NCBI GenBank assembly: GCA_026874595.1
Contig: CM049320.1
Coordinates: 31,838,214-31,902,213 of the forward strand
Length of the DNA stretch: 64,000 nt
Reading direction: 5' to 3'
Origin: Sipunculus nudus
Lineage: Eukaryota; Annelida; Sipuncula; Golfingiida; Sipunculidae
The stretch's first letter is position 1. Each line of letters starts with the position of its first letter. Below the pieces are notes generated by a model. That model ran no database searches, had not been told where the DNA came from, and worked only from the letters and a program-made list of their open reading frames with translations. The position numbers and the translations under genes were made by a program. Of this stretch, positions 32,245-45,039 are shown in pieces.

Positions 32245-35200
32245 ATGGCGATTCTGAAAGTTCTTACGCTAAACTGCAACGGTTTGCGAAATAAAATGGA
32301 AAGACAAGGAATATTTAGAAAACTGAAAATGGATAATGTGCATGTCGCATGTTTACAGGAAACCTTCCTAAACAAGCATTTACTGAAATATGCTGAAAGA
32401 GAACTCAATGGTAAATTTTTGCATGTAGAAGGTACGAATAACAGCAAAGGAATTGCTATATATCTACACAAAGCAATCTTAGACGAAATTTTAGATATGG
32501 AAACGGTAACTTAACAGGAACGTTTACTAGGGATAAGTTTTACCTAAAAAAAAAATACTTATTGTCTTTTTAATATATATGCCCCATGCAATGCCACAGC
32601 GAAAATTGAATTTTTAGACAGGGTTAAATCCGTTATCTACAATACAACCACAAAAGGGGAATATGATCATGTGATTGTGGTAGGGAACTTCAACACTGTG
32701 TTAAGTAACGATCTAGATATTATTTCTGGTAATCCCCATGCTAAACGAGAGGTAGCTGCTTTCAATGAATTCATAACTGATATTTCTTTAAAAGATACTT
32801 GGCGAAAAAAACATAAACACACTAAAGAATTTTCATGGTCTAGAAACAACCCTTTCGTAGCTTGCAGATTGGATTATGTTCTAATGGATGATGAGCTTAC
32901 AAATTGTACTAAATCCGTGGAAATTATTAGATACCCCTTTTCGGATCATAAAGCAGTCCTTGCTGAAATAGACTTTGACGGGGCACCTCGAGGCCCGTCG
33001 TATTGGAAATTCAATAAGTCATTCCTATACGACAAAGAGTATGTCAAAATGATTAACAAATTATTAGATGAATTCCGGGATAATCCACAATTGTCATGGG
33101 ATCTGTGTAAAACAGAAATTAAATAAATATCGGTAAAACTTGGTACACATAAAGCCAAAGAAAAATACAAAAGAAAATCAAACCTTGTGAATAAATTACA
33201 CGATACTGAGTGTCTTTTGGCTAATAATCCAAGCGATCCTGACCTAATTCGACAGCAAACAAATTTTCGTAAAGAACTGGTTTTAATGGCTTACTATGAA
33301 GCCCGCAGTGCTCAAATCCGCTCCAAAGCTGCGTGGAGAGAGAAGGGTGAGAAAAATACTAAATATTTTCTCAGATTAGAAAAATCTCGTGCCTCTAGAA
33401 AACTTATTCGAAGTCTTAAGACCACAGATGGCCGTATTATATCCGAGCAAAATGACTTAATAGAGGAACAGAGCAATTATTTTAGTACTATATATAAAAA
33501 AAGGGAGGCTAGCAATCTTACTAAAACATTTGAAAATTTTGTTAAGGATATAGATACGCCTAAATTGGATATCACTGATCGTGAGCAATGTGAGGGCAAA
33601 ATAACCACAGATGAACTAAGCAAAAGTCTTCTTAAAATGAAAAATAACAGTAGTCCGGGACTTGACGGTCTCACTACAGAATTTTATAAATTCTTCTGGA
33701 GCAAAATAAAACACATTTTACAGAAGGTTTATGATCATGCATTTGTAAAAGGTGAACTATCAGCGACTCAGAAACGCGGTATTATTACTCTAATACATAA
33801 AGATAAGGACCTTCCGGAGGATGAGCTTACTAACTGGCGCCCTATAACACTAACACATACCGATTGCAAAATATTAGCGAAATCACTTGCTCTCAGGCTT
33901 GAAAGCATTTTTCCAAAAATAATAAACTCAGACCAGGTGGGTTTTATGAAGGGCCGAAGTATTGCATCAGCCATCAGAATGATTGACGATATTAACTTAT
34001 ACTTAAATGATGATGATAAACCCGGGGCTCTTGTTGCGGTAGATTTTAGAAAAGCATTTGATACTCTTTCAAAACAATTTATGATCAAGTCATTTCAACA
34101 CTTTGGTTTCGGAACGGACTTGTATACAACATAATGGCTGGATCTCAAAAAGTTTAACATTAGAAAGAGGAGTAAGACAAGGATGTCCCCTCTCTCCACT
34201 AACTTTTATAGTTGCAGTGGAAATGTTAGCTAGTAAAATACCGCAAAAAAACCATAAAAGGAATCGACCTCCCACAAAGGCTATATGCGAGAAACAATAT
34301 CATAATCCTACAATACGCCGACGACACCACCCTTTTCCTGCAAGACAAGAAGGACATCACAGAGTCCTTAACTGTACTCAATGAGTTTGAAAGAATTGCA
34401 GGATTACAAATAAATTTATCCAAAACTGAAGCTTTATGGCTGGGTAGAAACAAGAAATTTCAAGACATTATTGCCGGTCTGAAGTGGCTCAGTCACCCAG
34501 ACAACGAAATAAATACTTGGAGTCAGATTTAGTAACTGCAAATCAGCGTCTAACATCCAATCAAATTGGACAAGCAGAATGGAGAAAGCAATAACGGAGA
34601 TTAAAAAATGGGAGAGACGCAATCTCTCTATCGTGGGCAAAATAGTCATCGTTTAAACATTTGTTAGGTCGCAGTTTAGATATTTAATGCAGTCATTATC
34701 AATGTCTGAAGACGTCGCCATTGAACTTAACCGCATTATTTTCCGGTTCATATGGAAAAAAACGTTACAAAAATAAAAGAGCTTTCGAAAAAGTGAAAAT
34801 AAACACTATGACTCTTGATTATGATTATGGAGGTCTAAAAGTCATTGATGTGAAAGTTATGCAGAAAGCGCTATTAATTAAATGGGTCAAATTGTTTACT
34901 GATCAATCAGAGGAAATCTGGACAAATATACCGGAGTACTACTTCAATAAACTTGGTAGAAATAGAAGCGTTTTACAAGCAAACACCTTACCGAAAAATT
35001 TTAAAAATTTACATGTAATTAAAAACGAATTTTACCGTAACGTATTAAAAACGTGGCCTGCAGACCCAGCTTTCACCGGTGCCAAGGAACAACACCGCCT
35101 TTACATATAGACAACATTCTTTTCTTTAACGACTGGGTACAGGGAGAGCTTATCTACTTTTCTGATATAGTACAAAATGGTCTTATCATGAGTTTTGAAG

Positions 35201-35873
35201 ACGTGGTCAGAAAACTAGGCAACAGTCCAGCAAGAATGCTGGAGTATAATGTAGTACATACGGCAATTAAAAATTGTATACGCAGGAATGGTTCCTCAGT
35301 TTTCGAGCCACAAGATATTCAGTTTCGAGGCGTGCCAGTTACAGCGCTTAATGTGAAATCTATTCGTAATTTAATTAAGCAGGATAAGATCGTGACTCCC
35401 TACTCTGAAAAGTTCTGGCTAAATAAATATCCAAGTAGACCCCTAACATCAGCGGACTTGTATACAGCAAAAAAATATTGTAAAGAGGTCAGGTTACAAC
35501 TACTCCACTGGAAAATACTTCATAATATATTTCCCACCAATGTGTTACTACATAAAATGGGTATAAAGGACTCTATTAAATGTAGTTTTTGTGACGAAAC
35601 AGACTACATTTAACACTTTTTCTATTCATGTGGAAAACTTAAACATTTTTGGTTTGAAGTAGAAAGCAAAATTTCGGTAATAGCTGGCAAAAGTGTCAAA
35701 TTATCGGAAGCTGACGTAATACTCGGATACAAATGTGAAGATAATAGTGAGTCAATCACACTATTCTCATAGCAAAAATGTGTATCAGTAAATTTAAATA
35801 TGGCAATACTGGCAACCTGAAATTTGTCTTCGAAGTAGAAATGGAAAATAGAATTTAAACTGTTATTGTACAT
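32245..35873 (+). pseudogene. ORF2 of Tx1-like element (APE endonuclease - reverse transcriptase)
   Basis: Starts at ATG 32245 (VLTLNCNGLRNKMER). The endonuclease has the LQETF glutamate, the FSDH histidine site (32938-32949), and VVGNFN at 32677, where Asn (32686-32688) replaces the catalytic Asp of GDFN. RT follows with SSPGLDGLTTEFYKFFW, NWRPITLTHTD, VGFMKGRSI, VAVDFRKAFD, RQGCPLSPL and YADD (34314-34325). The zinc-finger tail reads CSFCDETDYI. In-frame stops lie at 32512, 32545, 33124 and 35611, and frame changes near 34120, 34240, 34600, 34760 and 35085. Non-functional. Confidence 0.88.
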
Positions 35874-36861
35874 TGTACCATATGTAGTATCCTACGGTCC
35901 TAGGTTCTAGCTGTCGGAATTAGATCGGATCTAATTTGTAAAAGGCAGCTTTGAGCAATAAACTGTGAAAAAAAACCTTAAAGAATTCCATGAAAAATAA
36001 TCAAGGGCAGCAGCCATTTGTTGTAACATCCAGCACCGAGAGCATGGGTAACAAGCAAATTCGTGGAAAAATCTAGAGGGCACAACTTAAAAAAAAAAAC
36101 TTAAAACAGATGCACTATGACATGTGGAGACATCTGCAGGGGAACATGAATACTAAAATACACTGAGAAATAGGACCAAAATCTACTATGACACGTGGAG
36201 ACATCTACAGGCGAACATAAAAACTAAAACACACTAGAATTTTGTTTTTGAGCTTGAGGGAAATATTTATCAGATAGACGCTGCAAAACCAATCCCAACC
36301 GAGGTATGCATGAGAGCAATCAAAGATCTAAATTTGAATGAAATCGGATAAAATTTAGAAAAGTTATCGCACGGAAACGAAAAAACACTGACGGACGGAC
36401 AGACAGACAGAGGGACAGACAGACAAACCAAATATACCCCGTATCCGCGGAGCGGAGGACAACACTTATCTAAATTATTTGTTGTTCTTGAAAGAAAAAG
36501 GGGGTCCAGCGAAGCGTGAACGCACTGAAAGACGATCAGGGACATGTGTACTTAGATCCAAAAGGCATTCTAAATACGCGGATCGGTTTTTATAAAAGGC
36601 TTAATACCGAAGAACTGATTGACTCGGAGTCGCAAACTTTCTTTTAAAACACCAATCTTTAAACTTGTCCGCACTCGATGACTATATTTGTGAAGGTGAA
36701 CTTTCCTTTGATGAAGCAATCTAAGCGCTTAAAACTTTTAAACCCGCGGAAAAGTCCGGACATTGACGGCTTCACATGTGAATTCTATAAAAAAATTTTT
36801 GGGGGGGTATTTTGGCCGGATCTAATGAATATTATTTAATATTGCTTTCCGCATGTAATTT

Positions 36862-37137
36862 ATGTGTTTCACAGAAACAGGGTTATTACTAATATTTACA
36901 GAAAAGGTAATAGGCTTTTGTAAAAAAAAATGGAGATCGATTACACTTCTTAATGTCGATTACAAGACACTAACCAAATGTTTATGTAACAGATTACGTT
37001 CAGATTTACCCCATTTCATTAATAACGATCAGACTTGTTCAATAAAAGGAAGGTCAATTATTCAGAGAGCTGCACTTGTGAGAGATTTTATCGACTACAT
37101 AAAATTAAAAGTTACCTGCCGCTTTAGTTTGGATTGA
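36862..37137 (+). pseudogene. Reverse transcriptase fragment of C3
   Basis: Reads WRSITLLNVDYKTLTKCLCN and IKGRSIIQRAALVRDF, nearly identical to 958-1257 but ending at TGA within the degenerate motif A region (FSLD then stop). It is preceded in C3 by the pre-RT stretch that C1 has lost. Confidence 0.8.
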
Positions 37138-37827
37138 TCAGGAGAAAGCTTTCAACATATTTAATTGGGGTTCTATGTTTAAATATTTAAGATGATTTGG
37201 ATTTGGGTCAGATTTTATTTAATGTAATAAGTTATGTTATAGTGATGTGCAGAGTTGTGTGAAGATTAATTGTTTTATGTCATCGTTCTTTAATTTTCAC
37301 TGAGGCACCAGACAATGATGTCCCCTGAACCCTTTGTTTTATGTTGTTGTGGCTAAACTTAAGGGTAACGCCATTAGAATTATATTGATGGATTCAAACT
37401 GTCTAATAATACTAAACTAAGGATCACAGTACGCATATGGTACTACTTTTTTCTATATGATAACTCTTCCATAAACAGACGCTTTAACCTTTTACATATT
37501 TTCAGGTCGCCTGAGGGGCGAACATCAGCTGGACAAACTGAGGGGTTGTGGTTTGGAAATTGGGTGAGAAGGGAAACGGGACCGTGATTTTATTGGAAAT
37601 GGGATTATGTTAAAGTTTTAGGTTTTAATTTTGGAAATGAGAATGCGTCACAAATAAATTGGGATTAAAAAATTAAGACATTTTAAAATATGAATTGCTT
37701 GTTGTCACTGAGGGATTTGACATATACTGGGAAAGTTGTCGTATCTAATTCTATTGTTTCTAGCATAATAAGGTTATTTTCTTACATTATTCCACTACTG
37801 GAATAGGTAACCGATGTTTTGAGAAAT

Positions 37828-38598
37828 CAGGGGCGTAGCGTGGTCTTGGCACGGGGTGGTGCGTTCGATCACATTTCGGACCGTTAACCGTTTTCTTAAC
37901 ATTCACACAAATGAATACACACACATAAGCCTAAATATAATATATTATATTATATGATATTATATATATTATATTGTATTATATTATATTATGTATACTC
38001 ACGTATGCTCTATTGTGTTTATAAAGGGAACAGCTTTATTCTATCAGTTTCTTTCAAATAAATGTAAAGATGCAGTCGGAAAATTAACCTGCTTCACCTA
38101 TATTAAAAGTAGCAACTTTTGGGCTATTTTCTTAATTTACTAGACATTATTAATTCCAGTCTGCCGAAGCTAATCAAACTATGATGAGACCAAGCCCACG
38201 CAATTTCGTCTCAATTTACCTAAAACACAACATGCCCTTGTTTGGACTTCCCATGCATCTAACAACAATTTGGATCTTCCAATGATTTGATTTCATAAAG
38301 TGCTTTCACACTAATCAGAATACCTGATGAACTGGTCATTAAAATAGCTAGAATAGCAATGATCAATAGCAAACTAAATTTCAAGATCCTCCGGTTTTAT
38401 GTAAGGTATTTATAAAGATTTTAGATTTTTTTTGTCCTCAAGCAAGTGGTGCTTTCCTGCTCGATTATTCAACCCTGCCTTGAACGTTTTATATACCTGG
38501 ACTTCTCCTGCCTGAAAAAGTGACACATCGATATTGGGGGGGGGGGGGGGCAAACACACCTACCGCACCCCCCCCCCCCCCCTTACCCTACGCCCTTG
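37828..38598. mobile_element. CAGGGGCG DNA transposon in C3
   Basis: Ends CAGGGGCGTAGCGT and ACCCTACGCCCTTG, flanked by GAAAT (37823-37827 and 38599-38603). Homologous to 1923-2652 through its length, including the internal (ATATT)n-rich AT tract near 37940-37990. It differs by an extra G15/C15 segment near its right end. Confidence 0.65.
38536..38582. repeat. G15-(17 bp)-C15 inverted homopolymer pair
   Basis: Fifteen G, then 17 bases ending CTACCGCA, then fifteen C. The C1 homologue has only GATATCGACACCCG here. The arms could pair as a GC-only hairpin. Exact lengths may be affected by sequencing. Confidence 0.7.
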
Positions 38599-39245
38599 GA
38601 AATCTCTATTGAATTTTCTGTGGATCCATAAAAGACATTTAGTGAAGGTATTATCGTTTTACAAAGAAACAAAGGTGGTCAGATCCTTGTAAATATAAAG
38701 AAAAAAAGGGAGGTACAGCGAGTAAATTGGTTAGTCCAAGTGTTAAATTTGAATCACAAGTGCCGTGTTCTAGCAGATTATTTCATTGCGTTATATTAAG
38801 ATTCAAACTTTGGTTCAGATATTTTCAAAGTATGTATAATGTTTCGCAGTATGATTGTAAAGGTAAGCCTATTATATATGGAGAGATATTAAAGGGTTGT
38901 ACCGAATTTAATATTGTGGTTAAGTGTGAATCATATAATTAGAGTCCAGTCTTAGAGAAAAATTATATTTCTTAATCATTCGATTGTGGATGAATATGAT
39001 AAACATATAATCATAAATGGTTGTAAACAGGTCAAGCATACGAAGTATATGAAACAGGTAAAAAGTTTGGGATAACGACAAGAGCAAGGTAAATACTTAA
39101 TGATATTGTGATATTTTGCGAAGTAGATTGTGTGCACCAACATGGGAGTGAGCACAGACATTTGGCGGGCCCGAATTGACTGTTTTGTACAGCCAAAATG
39201 TAAAGTGAAGTTCGCTGTGAGAACCCTGAGTTTGTCAGTGGTGTC

Positions 39246-39593
39246 TTGACATTGCGCCTCACAACTTTGCTTGCGGTGTTGTTAACACAGGATGGGGGCG
39301 TTGAGCTGAACTCGGGCCCCAAGGAACCCACCACAGCTGCCAAGGATAATCAGGGTCCTATGCTCACTTATGTGAGGGTCACAAGAAGCTCGAGTGCGGA
39401 CAGGGTAGAGAGAGGAGACTTAAACACTGTCAACGCAAGGGTGAGCGAACATACCGGACCGAATCTGCATCCCAAGGCCAAGCCATTGAAGCAAAGGAAA
39501 GCCAGTGAACCAACTCATAGCTCCCCCGTTAAAGATACTACAGACTGTATCAAGAACAAGGATCATGGAGGGCAATGTTTATGTGTGGGATGA
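39246..39593 (+). pseudogene. ORF1 N-terminus with 2A-like motif, copy B3
   Basis: LTTLLAVLLTQ is followed by DGGVELNSGPK (motif 39291-39320), then a Ser/Arg-rich tail with SSPVKDTTD at the end. After the tail the frame crosses the internal deletion and stops. The codon after the shared D is GGC (Gly), as in B1; only B2 has GAC (Asp). Confidence 0.6.
39291..39320 (+). other. 2A-like motif DGGVELNSGP (copy B3)
   Basis: Third copy with Ser in place of the NPGP proline (codon TCG here, TCA in B1 and B2). A different serine codon with the same amino acid shows a silent change after the Ser was already present. Confidence 0.55.
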
Positions 39594-39826
39594 AATAAGT
39601 AAATGTGTGAAATGTATAGGTAGAAGAAGAACACAAGAGTCAAATAGAATACATAGTGAGAAAGAATAATGGTCAGGCCAGGGCCATGAAAAACATTTCG
39701 TGAATTCATTGGTAGAAATTCATTGAATAAAGATGATATAAATACATGTGTGAATAATAATAATGAAATTATGTATATACTAGTAATGGTAATATGTATG
39801 CAGGAAACATTTATGAAATCTGTATA

Positions 39827-42800
39827 ATGGATTCAAACTGTCTAAATTTTTCTTGTTCAAGGTCTGCACCTAAAGTACATGAAGCACCAACCCTTTGCAC
39901 TGCACCCCAAACACATACTAACCATGATGCTGATGGCAGTGGCGATGGCCACAAGTACAGTGCTATGGATGAACTAACTGCATATTGCTTTAACCCACCC
40001 CTTGCAGCAACTACCAGACAGGTAAGCACACCTTCACAAGTTAATCCTTTCAGAGATGTTTATAATGGAACCTCCACAATAGTGCATTATATAAATGACA
40101 ATCTTTGCTTAATATCTTGGAATGCCAGAGGGTTAAAAACAAAACAGCATTTACCAGAATTTAAACATATGGTACATAAATGTGACATTCTTGGTATTGT
40201 AGAGTCCTGGGCTACTATGCCAGATGAATTTAAGATGTGTTTTAAAAATTTTCACCGTTTTTGTAATTCAAGAAGTAAAATATCTACAGGAAGAAGCCTT
40301 GTATGTATTAGGAAAGACTGTAATTTCGAAGTCCTAAAAGTACACGGATATTATTGCACTCACTATTGATGGAAATTCATTAAATTTAGATAAAGAAATA
40401 TTGTTGGTGAGTGCATATATTGCCTAAGAAAGCTCTCTAATTTATAATGAAATTGAAGAAAATGATGGTATTTTAAGATTAGAAAATATGAATCAACAGA
40501 ATCATTTTCCATCATGGAGACTTAAGTATTATTATAATGGGTGATTTAAATGCCAGAAGTGACAATTTGCCAGATTTGATCAAAAATGATGAATTAGAGT
40601 ATACTGCCATCAGGGATGACTATCCAACAGATAACTTGAGTATAAGCAGAAACTCTAAAGATGGTAAAATCAATAATTTTCTTTACAAATTGTGTGCTGC
40701 TCATTTAATGTACAAATACTCAACGGCAGAGTTGCCCCTGATTTAGTAGGGAAGTTTACTTGCATACCTCATACAAAGTCTAGTTGATTATATAAGAGTA
40801 AGTAAAGAACATAATTGTGTTGTACAGTCATTTGTAGTCTCAACACTGGATATTTCTGATTATTTTGCAGTGATGTGTACCTTGAAATTAAAAACTAATA
40901 ATTATGTACAACATACACATAATGTAATCTTTACCAAACCATCGATCAAGTACAAAATAAAACCTTGTGACACTAGAGAATTATCAGTCATGTTACATAT
41001 TTCTGAGTTTGACAGGTATGAGCAATTATTTACCATTGCATTGAATATGATATAGATGCAGCTGTAACACAATTGACTAATATCACAGGATGTACCACAA
41101 TAGTTAAAGGTCACAAGAATACTTTGGTAAACCTAAGTGGTGGCATGAAACCTTGGCAATAGCAAACTATAACAAATTTAAAGTATTAAATACTTATAGA
41201 AAGTCAGGAAGCCTAGATGATTTGATGAAATACAAAATCAAGTCAAAGACCAAGATAAATTTTTCAACAGAATTCCTTACTTTATGTTTTTAATAGTAAA
41301 AATACAAATGAAATATGGCGTCATTTAAAAAATTACAAAAGAGACAGAAAAACAACCTGTATAACACCTGAAAGGTGGTTTAACTATTTCAAAGAACTGT
41401 TAAATAGTAACCGACACATAATTCCAGAAGATGTTTTTGAAAAAGCAACTAGTTACATAGAAATCAAATATGGTGAAAATATTGAAATTGGGGATCTCAA
41501 TAGTTACTTGACTTTAAAAGAAATCGAGAAAGCTGTAAATCAAATGCCATCAGGTGATTCACCAAGACAAGATGGTTTATCTATTAATGTAATCAAATCT
41601 ACTCTTGTATGTTTACTTCCTTTGTTAGAAATATTATATAATGGTATTATACATACTTGCTATCTCCCAGAACAATGGAGCAGAGCAATTATGTACCCTT
41701 TATATAAAAGTGGATAGTTGAATGACCCATGCAAATACAGAGGTATATCTTTATTGAATGTTTTGGGAAAAGTATTTTTAAGACTAAGACTCTAAACAAC
41801 AGGCTATAAAGTTATGTGGACGATTTGGGTATACTTTCAGAAGCTCAAGCTGGTTATAAGAAAGGGTATTGTACTATTGATAAAGCTTTTGCTCGGTATG
41901 GATCAATTCAAAAATATCTGATTAAGAAAAGAGGTAGATTTTACTGTATTTATCTCGATTTTTCCAAGGCGTTTGACTGCATTCAACATGATGTTTTATT
42001 GAAACAGGGTATTAATGGGAGAATGTTAAAAGTAATTAGGTCTATGTATTCCAAAACGAAATCATCTATCCTTAGAGAGAATGGGACTACACAATATTTT
42101 AATTGTAATAAAGGAACAAGCCAAGGTAAGTCCATTATTATTTTTCATTTTTATCAATGAATTTTATACACTTTTGCATGACACTGGATGCAAAGGGATT
42201 TATATAAATAAATATCTTCCTAATTTCTTTACCCAAATGTTTGCAGATGACATAGTAACTTTTTCAGATACACCTGCAGGACTCCAGAGACAAATTTCTC
42301 AAGAAAAAAAATTTTGTAAGGAATATGGAATGAAAGTTTATTTAAATAAGACTAAAGTTATGGTATTTAGACGTGGTGGTGACACCCTTCGAAAAACCGA
42401 AAAAATCGTATTTAGAAGGCAAAAGTATAGATGAGGTGCTTAACTAGTAGTACCTAGGTATTGCTTTTACTAATAGAGCTTCATGGACAAAAACAAAAAA
42501 TGCAAGCAATCCAAACTAATAAAATCATATGTATTATCCAAAATTTAAACAAAAAATGTGAAGATATAAGTTATAAATAATTATTCTATCTTTTTGATGC
42601 CATTGTTGGGCCAATTCTTTTTGTATGGTAGTGAACTGTGGGGTTTTAACAGAGTAGATATAATTGAGAAAGTTCAATACAAATTTTGCAAGTATGTTGT
42701 TTAAGTTAATATTAATACACCAAATGCTGTAGCTTTAGGAGAATGTGGGCGTTTCCCTTTGCTTGTGAAGTATTCTGTTTGTTGTTCAACATATTGGATA

Positions 42801-43430
42801 AGATTACTCTCCATGAATGCAAATAGATAATCTACACAAATGTATAAAGTGTTATCTCGGCTTGAATTTGAAGGAGAAACAACATGGGTATCCCACGTTA
42901 GATCCTTATGATTTCAAACCGGTTTTGGTTACATTTGGATGGTCCAACCAGTTGGGGATCAGAATAAATTTCTTGACTGCATTAAACAACGATTGACCGA
43001 TATGGCACTACAGGAATGGCACAGTGATGTATGCAAATGTAATAAATTATATGCATACGGGATTTTTGTCAATGTTAACATTAGAAAGATATTTAATATG
43101 TGTTTTTAATATAGGCTTTAGACCTGCATTAGCCAAGGTTGGATGTTCAAATCACCAATTGGCCATTGAGGTTGGTCGCCAGAAAGGAATAGATAGAGAG
43201 GACAGGATTTGTAAACATTGTTTAAAATATGGATATGATATTATAAAGGATGAGTCACATTTTTTTGTTAGAATGCCATTTGCATGCTGATTTACGTAAA
43301 CAATGTTTGCCAAAAGAATTGCATGAACCAAATGAACATAATTTCATCAAGTTACTAAATATGGAAAACTGTTGTGTTTTTAATTGTTTCAAGAAGAGAA
43401 CTATCTATACTATATACTTTAGGGTATATC
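39827..43430 (+). pseudogene. ORF2 of family B (APE endonuclease - reverse transcriptase)
   Basis: From ATG 39827: a leader of about 100 residues, then the endonuclease start LCLISWNARGLKTKQ, ILGIVESW (catalytic Glu), and after a frame change IIIMGDLNARSDNL near 40530. The RT region begins near 41508 (MPSGDSPRQDGLSINVIK). It continues with CKYRGISLLNVLGK in another frame, EAQAGYKKGYCTIDKAF, YLDFSKAFDCIQHDV (motif A) and FADD at 42240-42251. A Cys/His-containing tail lies near 43200 (CKHCLKYGYD...SHFF). Stops and shifts occur near 40368, 40420, 40745, 41716, 42160 and 42434. Dead. Confidence 0.8.
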
Positions 43431-44492
43431 TATAGATATTTGATTTTCTAATTTTAGTAAGACTAATGTTTAAAGCATATTGGGTTATGATTGGATATTT
43501 TTCATTTTTAAAGTTAATTCTTTTTACTTATCTAATTATTTGTACAATTCATTCTTTTTCCAGTATTTTCACTTAAGTTTGTTATGTACTGTCATAAATT
43601 CGACTCCTATTGAAAATGACATTAATGTTTCTTTTGTATTGTAGATTTTTGCGGATGAAATCAACTTATACACATGAATGCGATTATATATAAATAGATC
43701 TTCATGATGTATTCAAACTAGTTGTAGGTGATCAGATCGGAAGTCAGTTCTATGTTTACATGAAGCATCGGTTTAAATTGTTTATTTATTCTATACAATC
43801 ACTGTACTTTAAGACTTAATTTCTATTGATTTGTATTTAATTGACATTGCTTACAGTTGATCTTTCCATTTTATTTATTATTAAAGACTTATGAATTGTA
43901 ATGTATTGCAGGAACATTTGGCCTATGGCCTCTTTTCCAGAATAAAACTTTATTTTTTTCTTTCTTTCCTCTTTTATAACCCATTAAGTAACCTTTAAAC
44001 TTGTCATGAATGAAAGCAATTGGTTTCGCTTTTTGTTATGAGCCTGTTTATTCACTACCAGTTGAGTTTTATATTTGTTCGGGCTGAAACGGTTATGCTC
44101 AGTAATTCAGGATGTTTTTAAGCCAACATGAACAGGGGCACTTAGTCCTATGCTTATGTTTATTCATTGAATGAATATGCGATTAAGGTCGCATAGAGTT
44201 CATGGATAGGTCAATTCCTTTATAATTCACTAAGGGACATGACATCTGGTGAGCGGGTGTAACTTAAGGCCATAACACACTGACGAGTTGTTAAAATATA
44301 ATGTCTGTTGAAAATCTAGTAAAATGGATTTAATTGTCACATTATTTATTTGTATACTTCAATATATAGTCAAGTATATAAGTAAAAATAACATATATAA
44401 TAAACTATACATAGACATATGCATGTTTATATATAATTCTTTGATATGAAATTTACAAGCATACTATTTACATAGAATTATTTTGTTATATA

Positions 44493-44527
<35 letters not shown>

Positions 44528-45039
44528 TCATAATAATTGTTCACCGAGTGATATGATTACTATTTTATTGAGTTTACGCTATAAAGTTGTATATTTCTTA
44601 GACAAACATATAAAATACCTCGATGAAAAAAAGTCGAGATATTCCACAGTTATTCCACAAAATTTGTCGCGTGCCATTCGCGCCAGTCTGTTTTGAAAAT
44701 GCCGCGTACCTGCTACGTGAACGTATTCCCTTGATTTCAGTCCTGTGACTCGTTCCAAACAACACAAGAGAGCCGAGTTTAAGGATAGTCCCAAATTTCT
44801 TTTAGGGTGTAATAAAGGCTCGTCCGATTTGATTTGTATTATACACATTTTTTTCATGTAATTCCTTTATATACATGAGAACAAAGGCTGGTCCAGAATA
44901 AAACGTCTAGAGCACAGTATAGAAAGGGGTATAATTTGTAACTTTAAGACATCCTGCTAACTTGGGAGATGGTTGCTGTGCAGTTAAACTTGTCTACGTG
45001 TATCTTGACTACGTGTTCACGTCATATTTTTTAGCGAAT

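Larger units (their letters stand above)
30933..35973 (+). mobile_element. Near-complete Tx1/L1-like non-LTR retrotransposon (5.04 kb)
   Basis: A 5' untranslated region of about 215 bp is followed by ORF1 (31148-32154), a 90-bp spacer, and ORF2 (32245-about 35870). A short 3' region ends in GCAATAAACTGTGAAAAAAA. Flanked by a perfect 15-bp duplication, and the pre-insertion site survives in C1. Both ORFs are disabled by stops and frameshifts, so it is a dead, full-length insertion that is younger than the duplication of block C. Confidence 0.92.
30603..39125 (+). mobile_element. Block C3: decayed Tx1-like element, interrupted by a younger element
   Basis: C3 consists of 30603-30932 plus 35974-39125. 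It carries the end of the endonuclease, linker, the RT fragment (36862-37137), the CAGGGGCG transposon (37828-38598) and the region after RT. It alone preserves 36340-36860, where broken frames read LKHQSLNLSALDDYICEG and ALKTFKPAEKSG, the stretch just before RT. A GGACGGACAGACAGAC-rich piece at 36390-36440 marks a further small insertion at 36350-36460. Confidence 0.75.
39125..43965 (+). mobile_element. Block B3: longest copy of non-LTR family B
   Basis: 5' region, ORF1 start with 2A-like motif (39246-39546), deletion of most ORF1 (junction near 39548, about 470 bp relative to B1), ORF2 (39827-about 43430), and a 3' region ending GGCCTATGGCCTC...AATAAAACTTT at about 43955. The hairpin-like GGCCTATGGCC terminus and RT sequence point to the CR1/Jockey group; clade not assigned. 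It follows C3 exactly as B1 follows C1 and B2 follows C2. Confidence 0.8.
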
